Shown here one piece after another: positions 40,765-50,015 of a DNA stretch of 64,000 nucleotides. The position numbers and the translations under genes were made by a program. Under the pieces are notes generated by a model that saw only the letters and a list, made by a program, of their open reading frames with translations, had not been told where the DNA came from and did no database searches. How positions within the stretch are numbered: position 1 is the stretch's first letter; each line of letters opens with the position of its first letter. The stretch lies in NCBI GenBank assembly GCA_045580005.1, contig JAZNMZ010000003.1, positions 1 through 64,000 on the forward strand, in the 5' to 3' direction. The DNA comes from UMGS1052 sp045580005. Its GTDB lineage: Bacteria; Bacillota; Clostridia; Oscillospirales; CAG-382.

Positions 40765-41640
40765 TCACACCTCAAACGGCGGAACGAACTTTTTGTCTGC
40801 GCTGTCTTTGTCCTGCAAAAAGCCGTTTTTGATACCAAGCCTTATTGCATACTCTGTAACTCTCTGATACTCAAGGCTTGTGAGTGCGCGGTTTATCTCG
40901 GGAAACTCGGACGCTCTGTGGCTCGGGAAATACTGCCGCATAATGCTGACATATAGCTTTTCGGTGTCAAACTCGTGTGCCAGAAACTCGAGCACCTTAA
41001 AGGATTCCCTCATGTTTGACGGCAGCACAAGATGGCGCACAAGTGTGCCGCTCACTATCATTCCGCAAGAGTCAAAACGGGGATAGCCCGATATATCAAA
41101 CATCTTTTTTATTGCCGCACTTGCATTTTCAAAATAATCTGCCGCACCCGAATATCTTGCCGAAAGTCCGGGGGTGATATACTTCAGATCAGGCAGGAAC
41201 ACATCTACATAGCCTGCAAGCCTCTGTACCGTCTTTTCGTTCTCGTAGCCGCCCGAATTCCAGATGACAGGCACCGATAATCTATGCTTTATCCTATCAA
41301 GCACACGCACAATACTGTCGGTATAATGCGTGGGCGTTACAAAATTTATATTGTGAACGCCGTCATCCTGAAGTCTGAGTATTATATCACAAAGTTCATC
41401 CTCGGATATGTATTTTCCTCCAAAGCCCTGCGAAATCTCATAATTCTGGCAATAAACGCACCTCAAGCTACAACCAGAAAAGAAAATTGTGCCTGAGCCG
41501 TGCTCACCCGATATACATGGTTCCTCCCACATATGCTTATCGGCTCTTGCAATCTTAAGAGTATTGCCCGCACCGCAAAAACCGACAGAGGCTTCTCTGT
41601 CGGTCTTACATTTTCTCGGGCAAATGGTGCACACGCTCAT
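40765..41640 (-). CDS. Radical SAM protein, PflA-like
   Basis: The 291-residue enzyme binds a 4Fe-4S cluster through CSLRCVYCQ (CxxxCxxC) and cleaves S-adenosylmethionine. An N-terminal Cys cluster (CTICPRKC, then GFCGAG) may hold an extra cluster. This layout matches the family of radical-SAM activases related to pyruvate-formate-lyase activase, widespread in anaerobes; no glycyl-radical partner adjoins. ATG 41640 overlaps the mreD stop as ATGA and follows AAAGGGCGG, so a longer in-frame start is rejected. Confidence 0.85.
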   Translation of the reverse strand: MSVCTICPRKCKTDREASVGFCGAGNTLKIARADKHMWEEPCISGEHGSGTIFFSGCSLRCVYCQNYEISQGFGGKYISEDELCDIILRLQDDGVHNINFVTPTHYTDSIVRVLDRIKHRLSVPVIWNSGGYENEKTVQRLAGYVDVFLPDLKYITPGLSARYSGAADYFENASAAIKKMFDISGYPRFDSCGMIVSGTLVRHLVLPSNMRESFKVLEFLAHEFDTEKLYVSIMRQYFPSHRASEFPEINRALTSLEYQRVTEYAIRLGIKNGFLQDKDSADKKFVPPFEV

Positions 41641-42188
41641 CTTATACCGCCCTTTACGGGTATCTTGAAAAGAGCCATAAGTATTCTCACAGCAGAGAAC
41701 ATCACGCACACCGCAAGAACATTCACTATATACTCGGGAATAACCGCTCGCAGGATAATACCTCCGACAGTTGCGTCACGCCACACGGCTATAAGATAAA
41801 ACACCGTGATTATGCTCTTTATCGGAAGCAGCATTGCACCGACAAGCGCTGCCGAAAGGGGCGACCTGTGCGAAAATGGGCTTGCCGCCGTAGGAGCAAG
41901 ATATGCACACGCATAGTATACAAGGGGAGAAAAAGAATACGGATTTCCAACCGTCAGGTCAAAGAGAAATCCCGTAATCACGGCATAGTACGCCGCATAC
42001 TTCTTGCCTCTTAAAAGTGACAGCGATATGACGCTCGCGAGCAGAATATCAGCCTTTACAGCATAGTTCAGCGACTCGGCAATGCTTGCCGAGAGCTTTG
42101 GCATAAGCGAGGTCGATATCAGAAATATGATAACAAAGCAGCAGATAAAAAATATATTGATTTTTTTATCCTTAAAATTTCCTCTCAC
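41637..42188 (-). CDS. mreD: Rod-shape-determining protein MreD
   Basis: The 183-residue protein has about five membrane helices and the MreD-like block GFLFDLTVGNPYSFSPLVYY. MreD belongs to the elongasome that guides cell-wall growth. MreB and MreC, its usual neighbours, are absent here; a PpiC-type lipoprotein and mfd lie upstream instead. Its stop overlaps the next start. Confidence 0.8.
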   Translation of the reverse strand: MRGNFKDKKINIFFICCFVIIFLISTSLMPKLSASIAESLNYAVKADILLASVISLSLLRGKKYAAYYAVITGFLFDLTVGNPYSFSPLVYYACAYLAPTAASPFSHRSPLSAALVGAMLLPIKSIITVFYLIAVWRDATVGGIILRAVIPEYIVNVLAVCVMFSAVRILMALFKIPVKGGIR

Positions 42189-42205
42189 GCTTGTTTTCCT
42201 TTCTT

Positions 42206-43300
42206 TTAAGGCATAAGAGCCGTTACTATGTCAAATTCTGCAAGCACTTGTTCGTTTATACTTACATTCTTTCTGAACTTTTCTATCTCAAGCGGATAGT
42301 CCATGTCGGCAAGAGATGCCGCAATGGTTGCAGGTATTGTTTCGTCCGCACTGTAATCGGCAGCATCTGTTTCAAATCTCCTGATGATATGGATACCGTA
42401 ATCGGAATTTACGGTTCTTACCTCGCCCACCGCCATTGTGCTGACAGCCTCACCAAGCTCTTTTACAGAGGTGCCGGCGTTTTTGTCGATATACATTTCC
42501 GCGTCATAGACCGAAACATAGGAATTTTCGACATTGTACTGCTCTGCAATCTGTGAAAAGTCCATGCCGCTACGCAGATCAAGCGCAATCTTTTCTGCCG
42601 TCTGCACGCGTCTTGCCTGCTCCGACTCGGTAAGAGGAGCTTTTGTGCCATCCATCTTGTCGGTATAGGTAGTGTTTACATAAACATGCTTTATTGTGTA
42701 ATAGTTGTCGGCAAAATACGCCTGTTTTTCCTGCTCGGAAAATCTCAAAATTCCTGTTTCCTCGTTATACAAAAGTTCCTTTAAAAGATCGACATTTGTC
42801 GTCATAAAATAAAGATTCTTGTAGTCCTCATAACTTGTACCGAAGTTTGCAAGATAGTTTTCAAAAGCAGATACCGAGCCGTATTTGTCAATAGCATTCT
42901 GCATTATTAGATTTTCGATATAGGTGCTGTATTCTGTCGGAAGCTCATATCCGCACACATCAAAGAGAATATACTGCGCCGACATCATATCCTGCGCCTC
43001 GTTCACTATCTCATCAAAGAAAACCTCGCCATAGGGCCTGCCGTTGTTGGAAACGGTGTTCCATACATCCTCGGAGTCTTGTGTGATTGTGCTGTCGTTG
43101 AAGCTGAGTACTGTGAGGTAGTTAGCCTTTTTCTGAGAAAGAAAGAAGCTGAATATTCCCTTTGTCATATATCCTGTCACCTTGCCGTCGCTACCCCTTG
43201 TCACTATCGGGTAGTCGGTGCGCGAGCAGGATACCTGTGCAAGAACACAAATCGTACAGATAAATATTGCCGTTATCTTTAAAAGTGTCTTTTTCATCAT
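42206..43300 (-). CDS. Peptidyl-prolyl isomerase lipoprotein, PpiC/SurA/PrsA-type
   Basis: The 364-residue protein has a lipoprotein signal ending VLAQVSC, so it is anchored outside by lipid. A helical N-terminal chaperone part is followed by a parvulin-like region (IKHVYVNTTYTDKM, FSQIAEQYNVEN, VGEVRTVNSDYGIHIIRRFE). PrsA-type proteins fold exported proteins. ATG 43300 (or 43297) follows GAAGGG; TTG 43312 is rejected. The gene lies between mfd and mreD. Confidence 0.87.
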   Translation of the reverse strand: MMKKTLLKITAIFICTICVLAQVSCSRTDYPIVTRGSDGKVTGYMTKGIFSFFLSQKKANYLTVLSFNDSTITQDSEDVWNTVSNNGRPYGEVFFDEIVNEAQDMMSAQYILFDVCGYELPTEYSTYIENLIMQNAIDKYGSVSAFENYLANFGTSYEDYKNLYFMTTNVDLLKELLYNEETGILRFSEQEKQAYFADNYYTIKHVYVNTTYTDKMDGTKAPLTESEQARRVQTAEKIALDLRSGMDFSQIAEQYNVENSYVSVYDAEMYIDKNAGTSVKELGEAVSTMAVGEVRTVNSDYGIHIIRRFETDAADYSADETIPATIAASLADMDYPLEIEKFRKNVSINEQVLAEFDIVTALMP

Positions 43301-43365
43301 TTTGCCCTTCAAAAATTTTCTTTTTTCTATTATAGCGCATTTTTATAAGTCTGTAAAGAGCAAAT

Positions 43366-46300
43366 TTAACTTCCGCTCTGCTCTCCTATCATACTGCCGT
43401 AAAGCTCTGCAAAAGACAGCGACATCCCGAGAGCCTCCTCACCGGGCAAAAGCTTGAGATTGTAGCAGGGGTTTCCGCCCATAGACAGCAGCAATCTTCC
43501 TCTGTAATGTGCCGCAAGCTTTATTGTGCGCTCTTTTTCGACCTTTTCGGGGTAGAAAATGAGTTTTCCCTCTCTTTGCTCTATCTTTTTTATACCGCAC
43601 GCCTCGCACACTGCACGAAGATACGATATCTCGCACAGGGCTGTTACCTCGCGAGGCGGCTCGCCGTAGCGGTCGCAAAGCTCGTCGATGATATCGTCCA
43701 TGTCGGCACGGCTTTTTGCCTGCGCTATTTTTTTGTACATTTCGATACGCCCTGATGGGAGTCTTATATACTTATCGGGAATATAGGCATTTACTCTGAG
43801 GTCAACCGTGCTCTCTTTCTTTTCGGTGGGAATAATTCCCTTCTCCTCAAGCACTGCCTCCTCGAGTATTTTGATATATAGGTCGTAGCCAACAGCCTCC
43901 ATGTGTCCCGACTGCTCGGCGCCGAGAAGATTTCCCGCTCCGCGTATTTCAAGGTCGCGCATGGCAATCTTGAAGCCCGAGCCGAACTCGGTAAACTCCC
44001 GCAGAGCCTCAAGTCTTTTTGTCGCAATCTCTGTCAAAGCCGCCGAACGGCGCCAGGTAATATATGCATACGCCTTGCGGTTGGAACGCCCGATTCTGCC
44101 CCTTATCTGGTGCAGCTGAGAAAGACCCAGTCGGTCTGCATCCTCGATAATAAGAGTGTTGGCGTTGGGTACATCCACACCCGTTTCGATAATTGTGGTG
44201 CAGACAAGTATGTCTATCTCGCCGTCGACCATACCCTGCCACACATCCGAGAGCTCATCCTGGCTCATCTTGCCGTGCGCGCAGGCTATAACCGCATCGG
44301 GCAGTGCCTGCCTCAGCTTTGCCGCCGTTCCCTCGATTCCCTCCACTCTGTTGTGAAGATAAAAGACCTGTCCTGCGCGGCGCAGTTCCTTTTTTATCGC
44401 CTCAAGAATGATAAAATCGTCGTGTTCGAGAACATAGGTCTGCACGGGGTAGCGGTTGCTCGGAGCTTCCTCAAGCACTGACATATCGCGTATTCCTGCC
44501 ATTGCCATATTAAGTGTACGCGGTATGGGAGTGGCTGTAAGTGTGAGCACATCAATCTGCCTTGATATTTCCTTAAGACGCTCCTTGTGTGCAACGCCAA
44601 AACGCTGTTCCTCATCGACAACCAGAAGTCCGAGGTCGAAAAATTTGATGTTCTTACCAAGCAGCTTGTGTGTGCCGATAACAATATCGGTCTTGCCGTT
44701 TGCGAGTCTTTCGGCTATTTCTTTTGCCTCCTTAGGCTTGCAGAAACGCGAGAATACCTCTATTTTGAAAGGGAATCCTTTCATTCTGGCAAGCACAGTT
44801 CTGTAGTGCTGCATTGCAAGAATTGTTGTGGGCACAAGTATTGCCGCCTGCTTACCCTCAATAACGCACTTGAATATCGCGCGCAGCGCCACCTCGGTTT
44901 TGCCAAAGCCTACATCTCCGCAAAGAAGTCTGTCCATCGGATGACGACTCTCCATATCATGCTTTATCTCATTTACAGACGCGAGCTGTCCCTCGGTTTC
45001 CTCGTACTCAAAGCGTTCCTCAAACTCTCTTTGCCACTCTGTGTCGGAGGAGAAGCTGTATCCGTCAAGCTTCTTGCGCTCGGCATAGAGATTGATAAGC
45101 TGCTTTGCCATATCCTTTGCTGCCTTTTTTGCCTTGGTCTTGGTCTTCTGCCACTCCTTGGTACTCATGTTGGAGAGCCGCACGCTCTCGCCTGCGCCTG
45201 CGTATCTCGACACTCTGTCAAGCTGTCCCACAGGCACATACAGCACATCGCTTCCCGCATACTGCAGCATTATATAATCTCTTGTAACACCGTCGACCGT
45301 AAGCGTCTTTATGCCCTCGTATCTTGCGATACCATGCACGGTGTGTACAACATAATCCCCAATTTTAAGGTCCTGATAGGACAGTATCTTCTGTCCTGCC
45401 GTTTTGCCCTTGTTCGCCGAAAAACGGCTCTTTTTTGCGTGCGTTTCCTGCTCGTCCGACTGAGTGATAAGCGCAAAGCCTGCCTTGGTAAGCTCATACC
45501 CCTGCAGCTTTTCGGACATTTCGTCGGCTACAGTTACATAGACTATGCCCTTTTGTATATCTAGATTTTTTACAGTTTCAATATCGGCAACAGTATTTCT
45601 GATAGAGCGCTCGTCAAGCATTGTATTTATACTCGCGGCACTCGCCTTGTTTTTTGCAAGAAGAACTATTCTGTACTTTGCTGCGACAAAATTGTCAAGA
45701 TCCTCACACAGCACATCAAGATTTTTTGAAAAAGACGGCGTTGTCTTTGAATCAAAGCTGAAAATCCCCGATATTTCGGTATCTGCCCTAGAGGCAAATA
45801 TGCTTGTTATCACAGACGGGCTCTTGTGCATTTTTGAAACCAAAGACGCCTGTTCATGCATAAAATGCGTCTTTTCTCCCAAAAGGAACCCCTCGGAAAC
45901 AAGCGCTGTAATACTCTCGGAAAGTTGCCATACGCAGCCCTTTATACGCTCCTGCACTTTCTGCCAGTCTACTGCAAAAATTCCGCCCGTGATGTACGAC
46001 AAAAGGCACTCTCCCTGAGGATTTATTATGGGTAAATACTTGTCGATGTTTGATATGCTGCGGCTCTCGAGCTTTTCTTTTTCGTCCTTGAGTTTTTCTA
46101 CAAGCTCGGTCGCCTGCATTATGTCGAGCTTATTGCCCTCTTTTTGGAGCTTTTCGAGCTTCTTTTTTGCGTTTTCAATAAGTCTGTCGCACACGCTCAC
46201 GCACTCGTCTATCTGCCCGTCAGAGAGAATTATCTCTCTTGAGGGGGTAATAGTGAAGCTGTCTATATTCTCGATTCTACGCTGCGTCATTATATCAAAG

Positions 46301-46953
46301 CTGCCACAGGCGTCAATCTCATCGCCAAAAAATTCGACTCTCACGGGAAGCTCCTGGCTGGGAGGAAAAACATCTACGATATCGCCCCTGTGCGAGAACT
46401 GTCCCTTGCCCTCAACGGTATCCGCCTCGGTGTAGCCGTAGAGCACGAGCTTTTTTAAGAGTGAATCAATATCGAAGCTCGCTCCTCTTGCAACTTCTAT
46501 CTCTCCGCCAATATTGTCTTTTGGCGGAAGAATCGAAAGCACCGCCTCCGGCACTGCAATAACAACACTTGCTCTGCCGTCGTTTATTGCGCGCAAAACC
46601 TCAAGTCGCTCATACTCAAACTCGTGAGAAAAAGCGTCGATTCCGCGAAAAACAAAATCCCTCATCGGAAAAAGATACACACCCTCGCAAAGCTCGCTCA
46701 TCACACTGTGTATCCTGTGAGCGCTCTTCTCGTCGGGCGCTATAACAAGACTTGTCTTGCCCTCTCCAGAATTGCTCACAAGTCCCGAGAGCATTACGGC
46801 AAGAGGAGTGTCGTTCATACCGATGACAAAGCAGGGTGCCTGTCTGTACCCGTCTATATTGAATTTTGAAAGCGACTCGTCAAGCGCCCTGTATTCGGCA
46901 TCAAGTGTCACTGAGTTCAAAAGCAGCTGTGCCGTGCAGGATGTCTTGTGCAT
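43366..46953 (-). CDS. mfd: Transcription-repair coupling factor Mfd
   Basis: This 1195-residue DNA translocase pushes RNA polymerase stalled at damage off DNA and recruits UvrA. Domain order: UvrB-like N-terminal modules, then the RNA-polymerase-interaction domain (LKIGDYVVHTVHGIARYEG near 520), then a RecG-like helicase with GDVGFGKTEVALRA and DEEQRFG, and a C-terminal TRCF domain. AAAGGGG marks the start. It heads an operon with the isomerase, mreD and radical-SAM genes. Confidence 0.97.
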   Translation of the reverse strand: MHKTSCTAQLLLNSVTLDAEYRALDESLSKFNIDGYRQAPCFVIGMNDTPLAVMLSGLVSNSGEGKTSLVIAPDEKSAHRIHSVMSELCEGVYLFPMRDFVFRGIDAFSHEFEYERLEVLRAINDGRASVVIAVPEAVLSILPPKDNIGGEIEVARGASFDIDSLLKKLVLYGYTEADTVEGKGQFSHRGDIVDVFPPSQELPVRVEFFGDEIDACGSFDIMTQRRIENIDSFTITPSREIILSDGQIDECVSVCDRLIENAKKKLEKLQKEGNKLDIMQATELVEKLKDEKEKLESRSISNIDKYLPIINPQGECLLSYITGGIFAVDWQKVQERIKGCVWQLSESITALVSEGFLLGEKTHFMHEQASLVSKMHKSPSVITSIFASRADTEISGIFSFDSKTTPSFSKNLDVLCEDLDNFVAAKYRIVLLAKNKASAASINTMLDERSIRNTVADIETVKNLDIQKGIVYVTVADEMSEKLQGYELTKAGFALITQSDEQETHAKKSRFSANKGKTAGQKILSYQDLKIGDYVVHTVHGIARYEGIKTLTVDGVTRDYIMLQYAGSDVLYVPVGQLDRVSRYAGAGESVRLSNMSTKEWQKTKTKAKKAAKDMAKQLINLYAERKKLDGYSFSSDTEWQREFEERFEYEETEGQLASVNEIKHDMESRHPMDRLLCGDVGFGKTEVALRAIFKCVIEGKQAAILVPTTILAMQHYRTVLARMKGFPFKIEVFSRFCKPKEAKEIAERLANGKTDIVIGTHKLLGKNIKFFDLGLLVVDEEQRFGVAHKERLKEISRQIDVLTLTATPIPRTLNMAMAGIRDMSVLEEAPSNRYPVQTYVLEHDDFIILEAIKKELRRAGQVFYLHNRVEGIEGTAAKLRQALPDAVIACAHGKMSQDELSDVWQGMVDGEIDILVCTTIIETGVDVPNANTLIIEDADRLGLSQLHQIRGRIGRSNRKAYAYITWRRSAALTEIATKRLEALREFTEFGSGFKIAMRDLEIRGAGNLLGAEQSGHMEAVGYDLYIKILEEAVLEEKGIIPTEKKESTVDLRVNAYIPDKYIRLPSGRIEMYKKIAQAKSRADMDDIIDELCDRYGEPPREVTALCEISYLRAVCEACGIKKIEQREGKLIFYPEKVEKERTIKLAAHYRGRLLLSMGGNPCYNLKLLPGEEALGMSLSFAELYGSMIGEQSGS

Positions 46954-46992
46954 AAAAATTCCCCTTTCCGATAAGCTCCTTAACGCAACTTA

Positions 46993-47026
46993 GGGCTGTT
47001 ACAAAGTATACCCCCTGTAACAGCCT
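46993..47026. terminator. Hairpin between thrS and mfd
   Basis: GGGCTGTTACA pairs with TGTAACAGCCT around 12 bases. It lies downstream of thrS on the minus strand; no T run follows, so termination is uncertain. Confidence 0.5.
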
Positions 47027-47049
47027 TAGTATATATTGATTTTTATATT

Positions 47050-48984
47050 TTATCTTGCCTTTGTCGCAATTTCGGTTACAATAGACGAGATAAATTCGTC
47101 TACCGCAACAGCACCCTTGTCGCCCTCTTTTCTTGAGCGGACAGCAACTGCACCTGCCTGCATTTCCTTGTCGCCGATAACAAGCATATATGGAACCTTT
47201 TCAAGCTGTGCCTCACGAATCTTGTAACCTATCTTTTCGTTTCTGGCATCAAGCTCGCAGCGTACGCCTGCAGCACTGAGCTTGTCGCAAACTTCCTTCG
47301 CATACTCTGCCTGTGCGTCGCTGATGGGAAGAATCTTAGCCTGTACAGGCGCAAGCCATGTCGGGAACGCTCCTGCGTACTTTTCGATAAGAAGAGCAAG
47401 GGTTCTCTCATAGCAACCGATAGATGTTCTGTGGATAATGTAGGGATTCTTCTTTGCACCGTCGCGGTCTACATACTCCATACCGAACTTCTCGGCAAGC
47501 ATCTGGTCAATCTGAATTGTGATAAGAGTGTCTTCCTTGCCGTGAACATTCTTAATCTGAATGTCAAGCTTGGGGCCGTAGAATGCCGCCTCACCGATAC
47601 CTACCTTGTAGTTTATTCCGAGACCGTCAAGTATATTCTTCATAATGCTCTGAGCCTCATCCCACTGCTCATCTGTGCCTATATACTTTTCTTTATTGTC
47701 GGGATCCCACTGCGAGAAGCGGTAGGAAACATCCTCATAAAGACCCAAGGTCTTGAGCATATATATTGCAAGCTCGAGGCAGTGCTTGAACTCGCCCTCA
47801 AGCTGCTCGGGAGTACACATAAGGTGTCCCTCGGAAATTGTAAACTGACGAACACGGATAAGTCCGTGCATTTCGCCCGAGTCCTCGTTTCTGAAAAGAG
47901 TGGAGGTTTCGTTGAGTCTCATCGGGAGATCTCTGTATGAGCGGGCTCTGTTGAGATATGCCTGATACTGGAAAGGACAAGTCATCGGACGGAGCGCAAA
48001 GCACTCCTTGCCGTCCTCCTCGTCGCCCATTACAAACATACCCTCCTTGTAGTGGTCCCAATGCCCCGAAATCTTATAAAGATCGGACTTTGCCATAAGA
48101 GGAGTCTTTGTGAGCTGCCAGCCGTGAGCTGCCTCAGTGTCCTCAACAAATCTCTGGAGAGTCTGTATAATCTTTGCGCCCTTGGGGAGCATAATGGGAA
48201 GACCCTGTCCGATATAGTCAACTGTTGTAAAGAGCTCAAGCTCGCGGCCGAGCTTATTGTGGTCGCGCTTCTTTGCTTCCTCTACCATTGTGAGATATTC
48301 GTCAAGCATTGCCTGCTTGGGGAATGCAATACCGTATATTCTCTGAAGCATCTTGTTGCTCGCGTCGCCTTTCCAGTATGCACCTGTACACTGTGTGAGC
48401 TTGACTGCCTTGACAGAGCCTGTGCTGTAAAGATGAGGTCCCGCACAAAGGTCGACAAAATCGCCCTGGCGATAGAAAGATATTTCTTCTCGGTCGTCAA
48501 GTTCCTCTATAAGCTCTACCTTGTAGGGCTCGTTCTTCTCTGTCATAAGAGATATTGCCTCATCCTTTTGGAGAACAAATCTTTCGATTTTGTTATCCTC
48601 CTTGATGATTTTCTTCATCTCGTCCTCAAGCTTTGCGAGGTTTTCTGCGTTTATTGCAACATCAGAGTCGATATCATAGTAAAAACCGTTGTCTATTGCA
48701 GGGCCGATTGTGAGCTTTGCCTCAGGAAAAAGTCTCTTAACCGCCTGCGCAAGTATATGGGAGGCGGTGTGGTTATAAACCTTTTTGCCCTCCTCAGAGT
48801 CAAAAGTAATGATTTCGACTGCACAGTCAGATGTAATCTCGCGAGTGATATCGCACAGCTTTCCGTCGATTTTGACAGCCAGAGCGGCTCTTGCAAGTCC
48901 TCCGCTTATACTCTTGGCAAGGTCGTATCCGTTGCCGCCCTCAAACGCGAGGACCGAGCCGTCTTTCAAAGTGATGTTGAACAT
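47050..48984 (-). CDS. thrS: Threonyl-tRNA synthetase
   Basis: The 644-residue class II synthetase has the full domain set: N-terminal TGS (MFNITLKDGSVLAFEGG), the editing-type second domain with HTASHILAQAVKR, the catalytic core, and the C-terminal anticodon-binding domain (LAPVQAKILPISDAQAEYA). ATG 48984 follows AAGGAG; an upstream in-frame extension would run into the T-box terminator. It is controlled by that T-box, which lets transcription proceed when uncharged tRNA-Thr accumulates. Confidence 0.97.
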   Translation of the reverse strand: MFNITLKDGSVLAFEGGNGYDLAKSISGGLARAALAVKIDGKLCDITREITSDCAVEIITFDSEEGKKVYNHTASHILAQAVKRLFPEAKLTIGPAIDNGFYYDIDSDVAINAENLAKLEDEMKKIIKEDNKIERFVLQKDEAISLMTEKNEPYKVELIEELDDREEISFYRQGDFVDLCAGPHLYSTGSVKAVKLTQCTGAYWKGDASNKMLQRIYGIAFPKQAMLDEYLTMVEEAKKRDHNKLGRELELFTTVDYIGQGLPIMLPKGAKIIQTLQRFVEDTEAAHGWQLTKTPLMAKSDLYKISGHWDHYKEGMFVMGDEEDGKECFALRPMTCPFQYQAYLNRARSYRDLPMRLNETSTLFRNEDSGEMHGLIRVRQFTISEGHLMCTPEQLEGEFKHCLELAIYMLKTLGLYEDVSYRFSQWDPDNKEKYIGTDEQWDEAQSIMKNILDGLGINYKVGIGEAAFYGPKLDIQIKNVHGKEDTLITIQIDQMLAEKFGMEYVDRDGAKKNPYIIHRTSIGCYERTLALLIEKYAGAFPTWLAPVQAKILPISDAQAEYAKEVCDKLSAAGVRCELDARNEKIGYKIREAQLEKVPYMLVIGDKEMQAGAVAVRSRKEGDKGAVAVDEFISSIVTEIATKAR

Positions 48985-49011
48985 AGTATATCTCCTTATA
49001 AATGTTTTATA

Positions 49012-49235
49012 AAATAAAAAAGCCCCGTGGATAATATCCACGGGGCGTAGTTAACGCGGTTCCACCCGAGTTTGCCGACAAAGCCAGCCTCTGCGTGCCG
49101 TAACGGGGCACTTACGCCAGGGCATTTCCTCCCTGCGGCTCAAAAGTGGTAAATATGCATCCACTCGTAAGCACCTCGCAGCAAATGGCGCTCTCTCTTG
49201 ACGAAGAATATGCACACTCGTGTCTTTTTCATTGC
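49012..49235 (-). promoter_or_regulatory. T-box riboswitch leader of thrS
   Basis: The conserved T-box sequence GGGTGGAACCGCG lies at 49055-49067 on the minus strand. It is followed by a strong terminator (GCCCCGTGGATA/TATCCACGGGGC and a T run, 49012-49047); the T-box pairs with part of it to form the antiterminator. The upstream stem I region carries an ACC threonine triplet (in TTTACCAC), a candidate specifier. Confidence 0.95.
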
Positions 49236-49245
49236 CGTTTGTATC

Positions 49246-49274
49246 ATTATAGCGCAAGTTTATTCCTTTGTCAA
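49246..49274 (-). promoter_or_regulatory. Promoter of the T-box-thrS unit
   Basis: On the minus strand TTGACA (49269-49274), 17 bases, TATAAT (49246-49251), a perfect consensus. Confidence 0.9.
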
Positions 49275-49280
49275 GAGGTT

Positions 49281-49781
49281 TTATATACCAGCGCCGTAAA
49301 TTATATCAAGTACTTCCTTTTGCGGTACATCCAGCACAAGCGCGAGCTCCTCACACAGCACTCTCTGTGCCCGAAGCAGCATATTTTCGTCGCAGGCGTG
49401 GAACTTCTTTCCCTCTTGCTCCGCGCACTTTTTGCGATCATACAGAGTTCTGGCAAGCCTTATAATCTCTACTCTGTCGCCGTCCTCTATAATGAGTCCG
49501 AACTTTTCCTTGCGGGGCTTGTCGCCCTCTACCCACTCGGTTCTTCTGCCGTCGTCTGCGCTGATAAGGGCCTCCGCTTCGCCGCAGGTGAGAATTCTCT
49601 TCATCTTTGCGGTGAGAACTTCGTTGTCGGTTGGAACATAGACTGTCGCTCTGCTGTCATAGACAGGTGAGAGAATATAATATTCTCTAGTGACTCCGCC
49701 CATTTTTTCCTCGCGGATATCGGTGAGCTTACACACTCCTGTTGCTCCGTATATTAAGATTGTGCCGATGGTAAATTGCAT
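49281..49781 (-). CDS. CarD family RNA-polymerase-binding regulator
   Basis: The 166-residue protein has the N-terminal RNA-polymerase-interaction (Tudor-like) domain, FTIGTILIYGATGVCKLTDI, also present in Mfd, and a C-terminal helical DNA-contacting domain. CarD proteins stabilise open promoter complexes, mainly for rRNA and growth genes; in Firmicutes their role is less clear. ATG 49781 follows GAGGAAAGAT; the GTG 12 bases earlier overlaps it. It lies directly upstream of the thrS promoter. Confidence 0.88.
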   Translation of the reverse strand: MQFTIGTILIYGATGVCKLTDIREEKMGGVTREYYILSPVYDSRATVYVPTDNEVLTAKMKRILTCGEAEALISADDGRRTEWVEGDKPRKEKFGLIIEDGDRVEIIRLARTLYDRKKCAEQEGKKFHACDENMLLRAQRVLCEELALVLDVPQKEVLDIIYGAGI

Positions 49782-49949
49782 ATCTTTCCTCACTTAAGGG
49801 TATTCCATAGTATAATTATAACATTTTTTTCAAATTTTTGTAATAGGCAAATTTGCCAAAAAAATACTTTTTTTCATCATAAATTTTGCGAAAACCGCTT
49901 GCTGCAGTCGACTTCTCATTCTTTTTTTGAAGATTTTTCCATGTAAATA

Positions 49950-49978
49950 TTGATTATTTCCACCAATAGTTATATAAT
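49950..49978 (+). promoter_or_regulatory. Promoter of murD and the M42 cluster
   Basis: TTGATT (49950-49955), 17 bases, TATAAT (49973-49978), 37 bases before murD. Confidence 0.75.
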
Positions 49979-50015
49979 GAATAATGTATAAAATAAAATA
50001 AAACTCAGGTGCAAT

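Noticed and set aside
44587..45564. 325-codon plus-strand frame inside mfd
   Set aside because: Antisense to a highly conserved helicase region; Leu/Cys-rich shadow without a start site.
48052..49017. 321-codon plus-strand frame inside thrS
   Set aside because: Antisense to thrS and running into its T-box terminator; no independent support.
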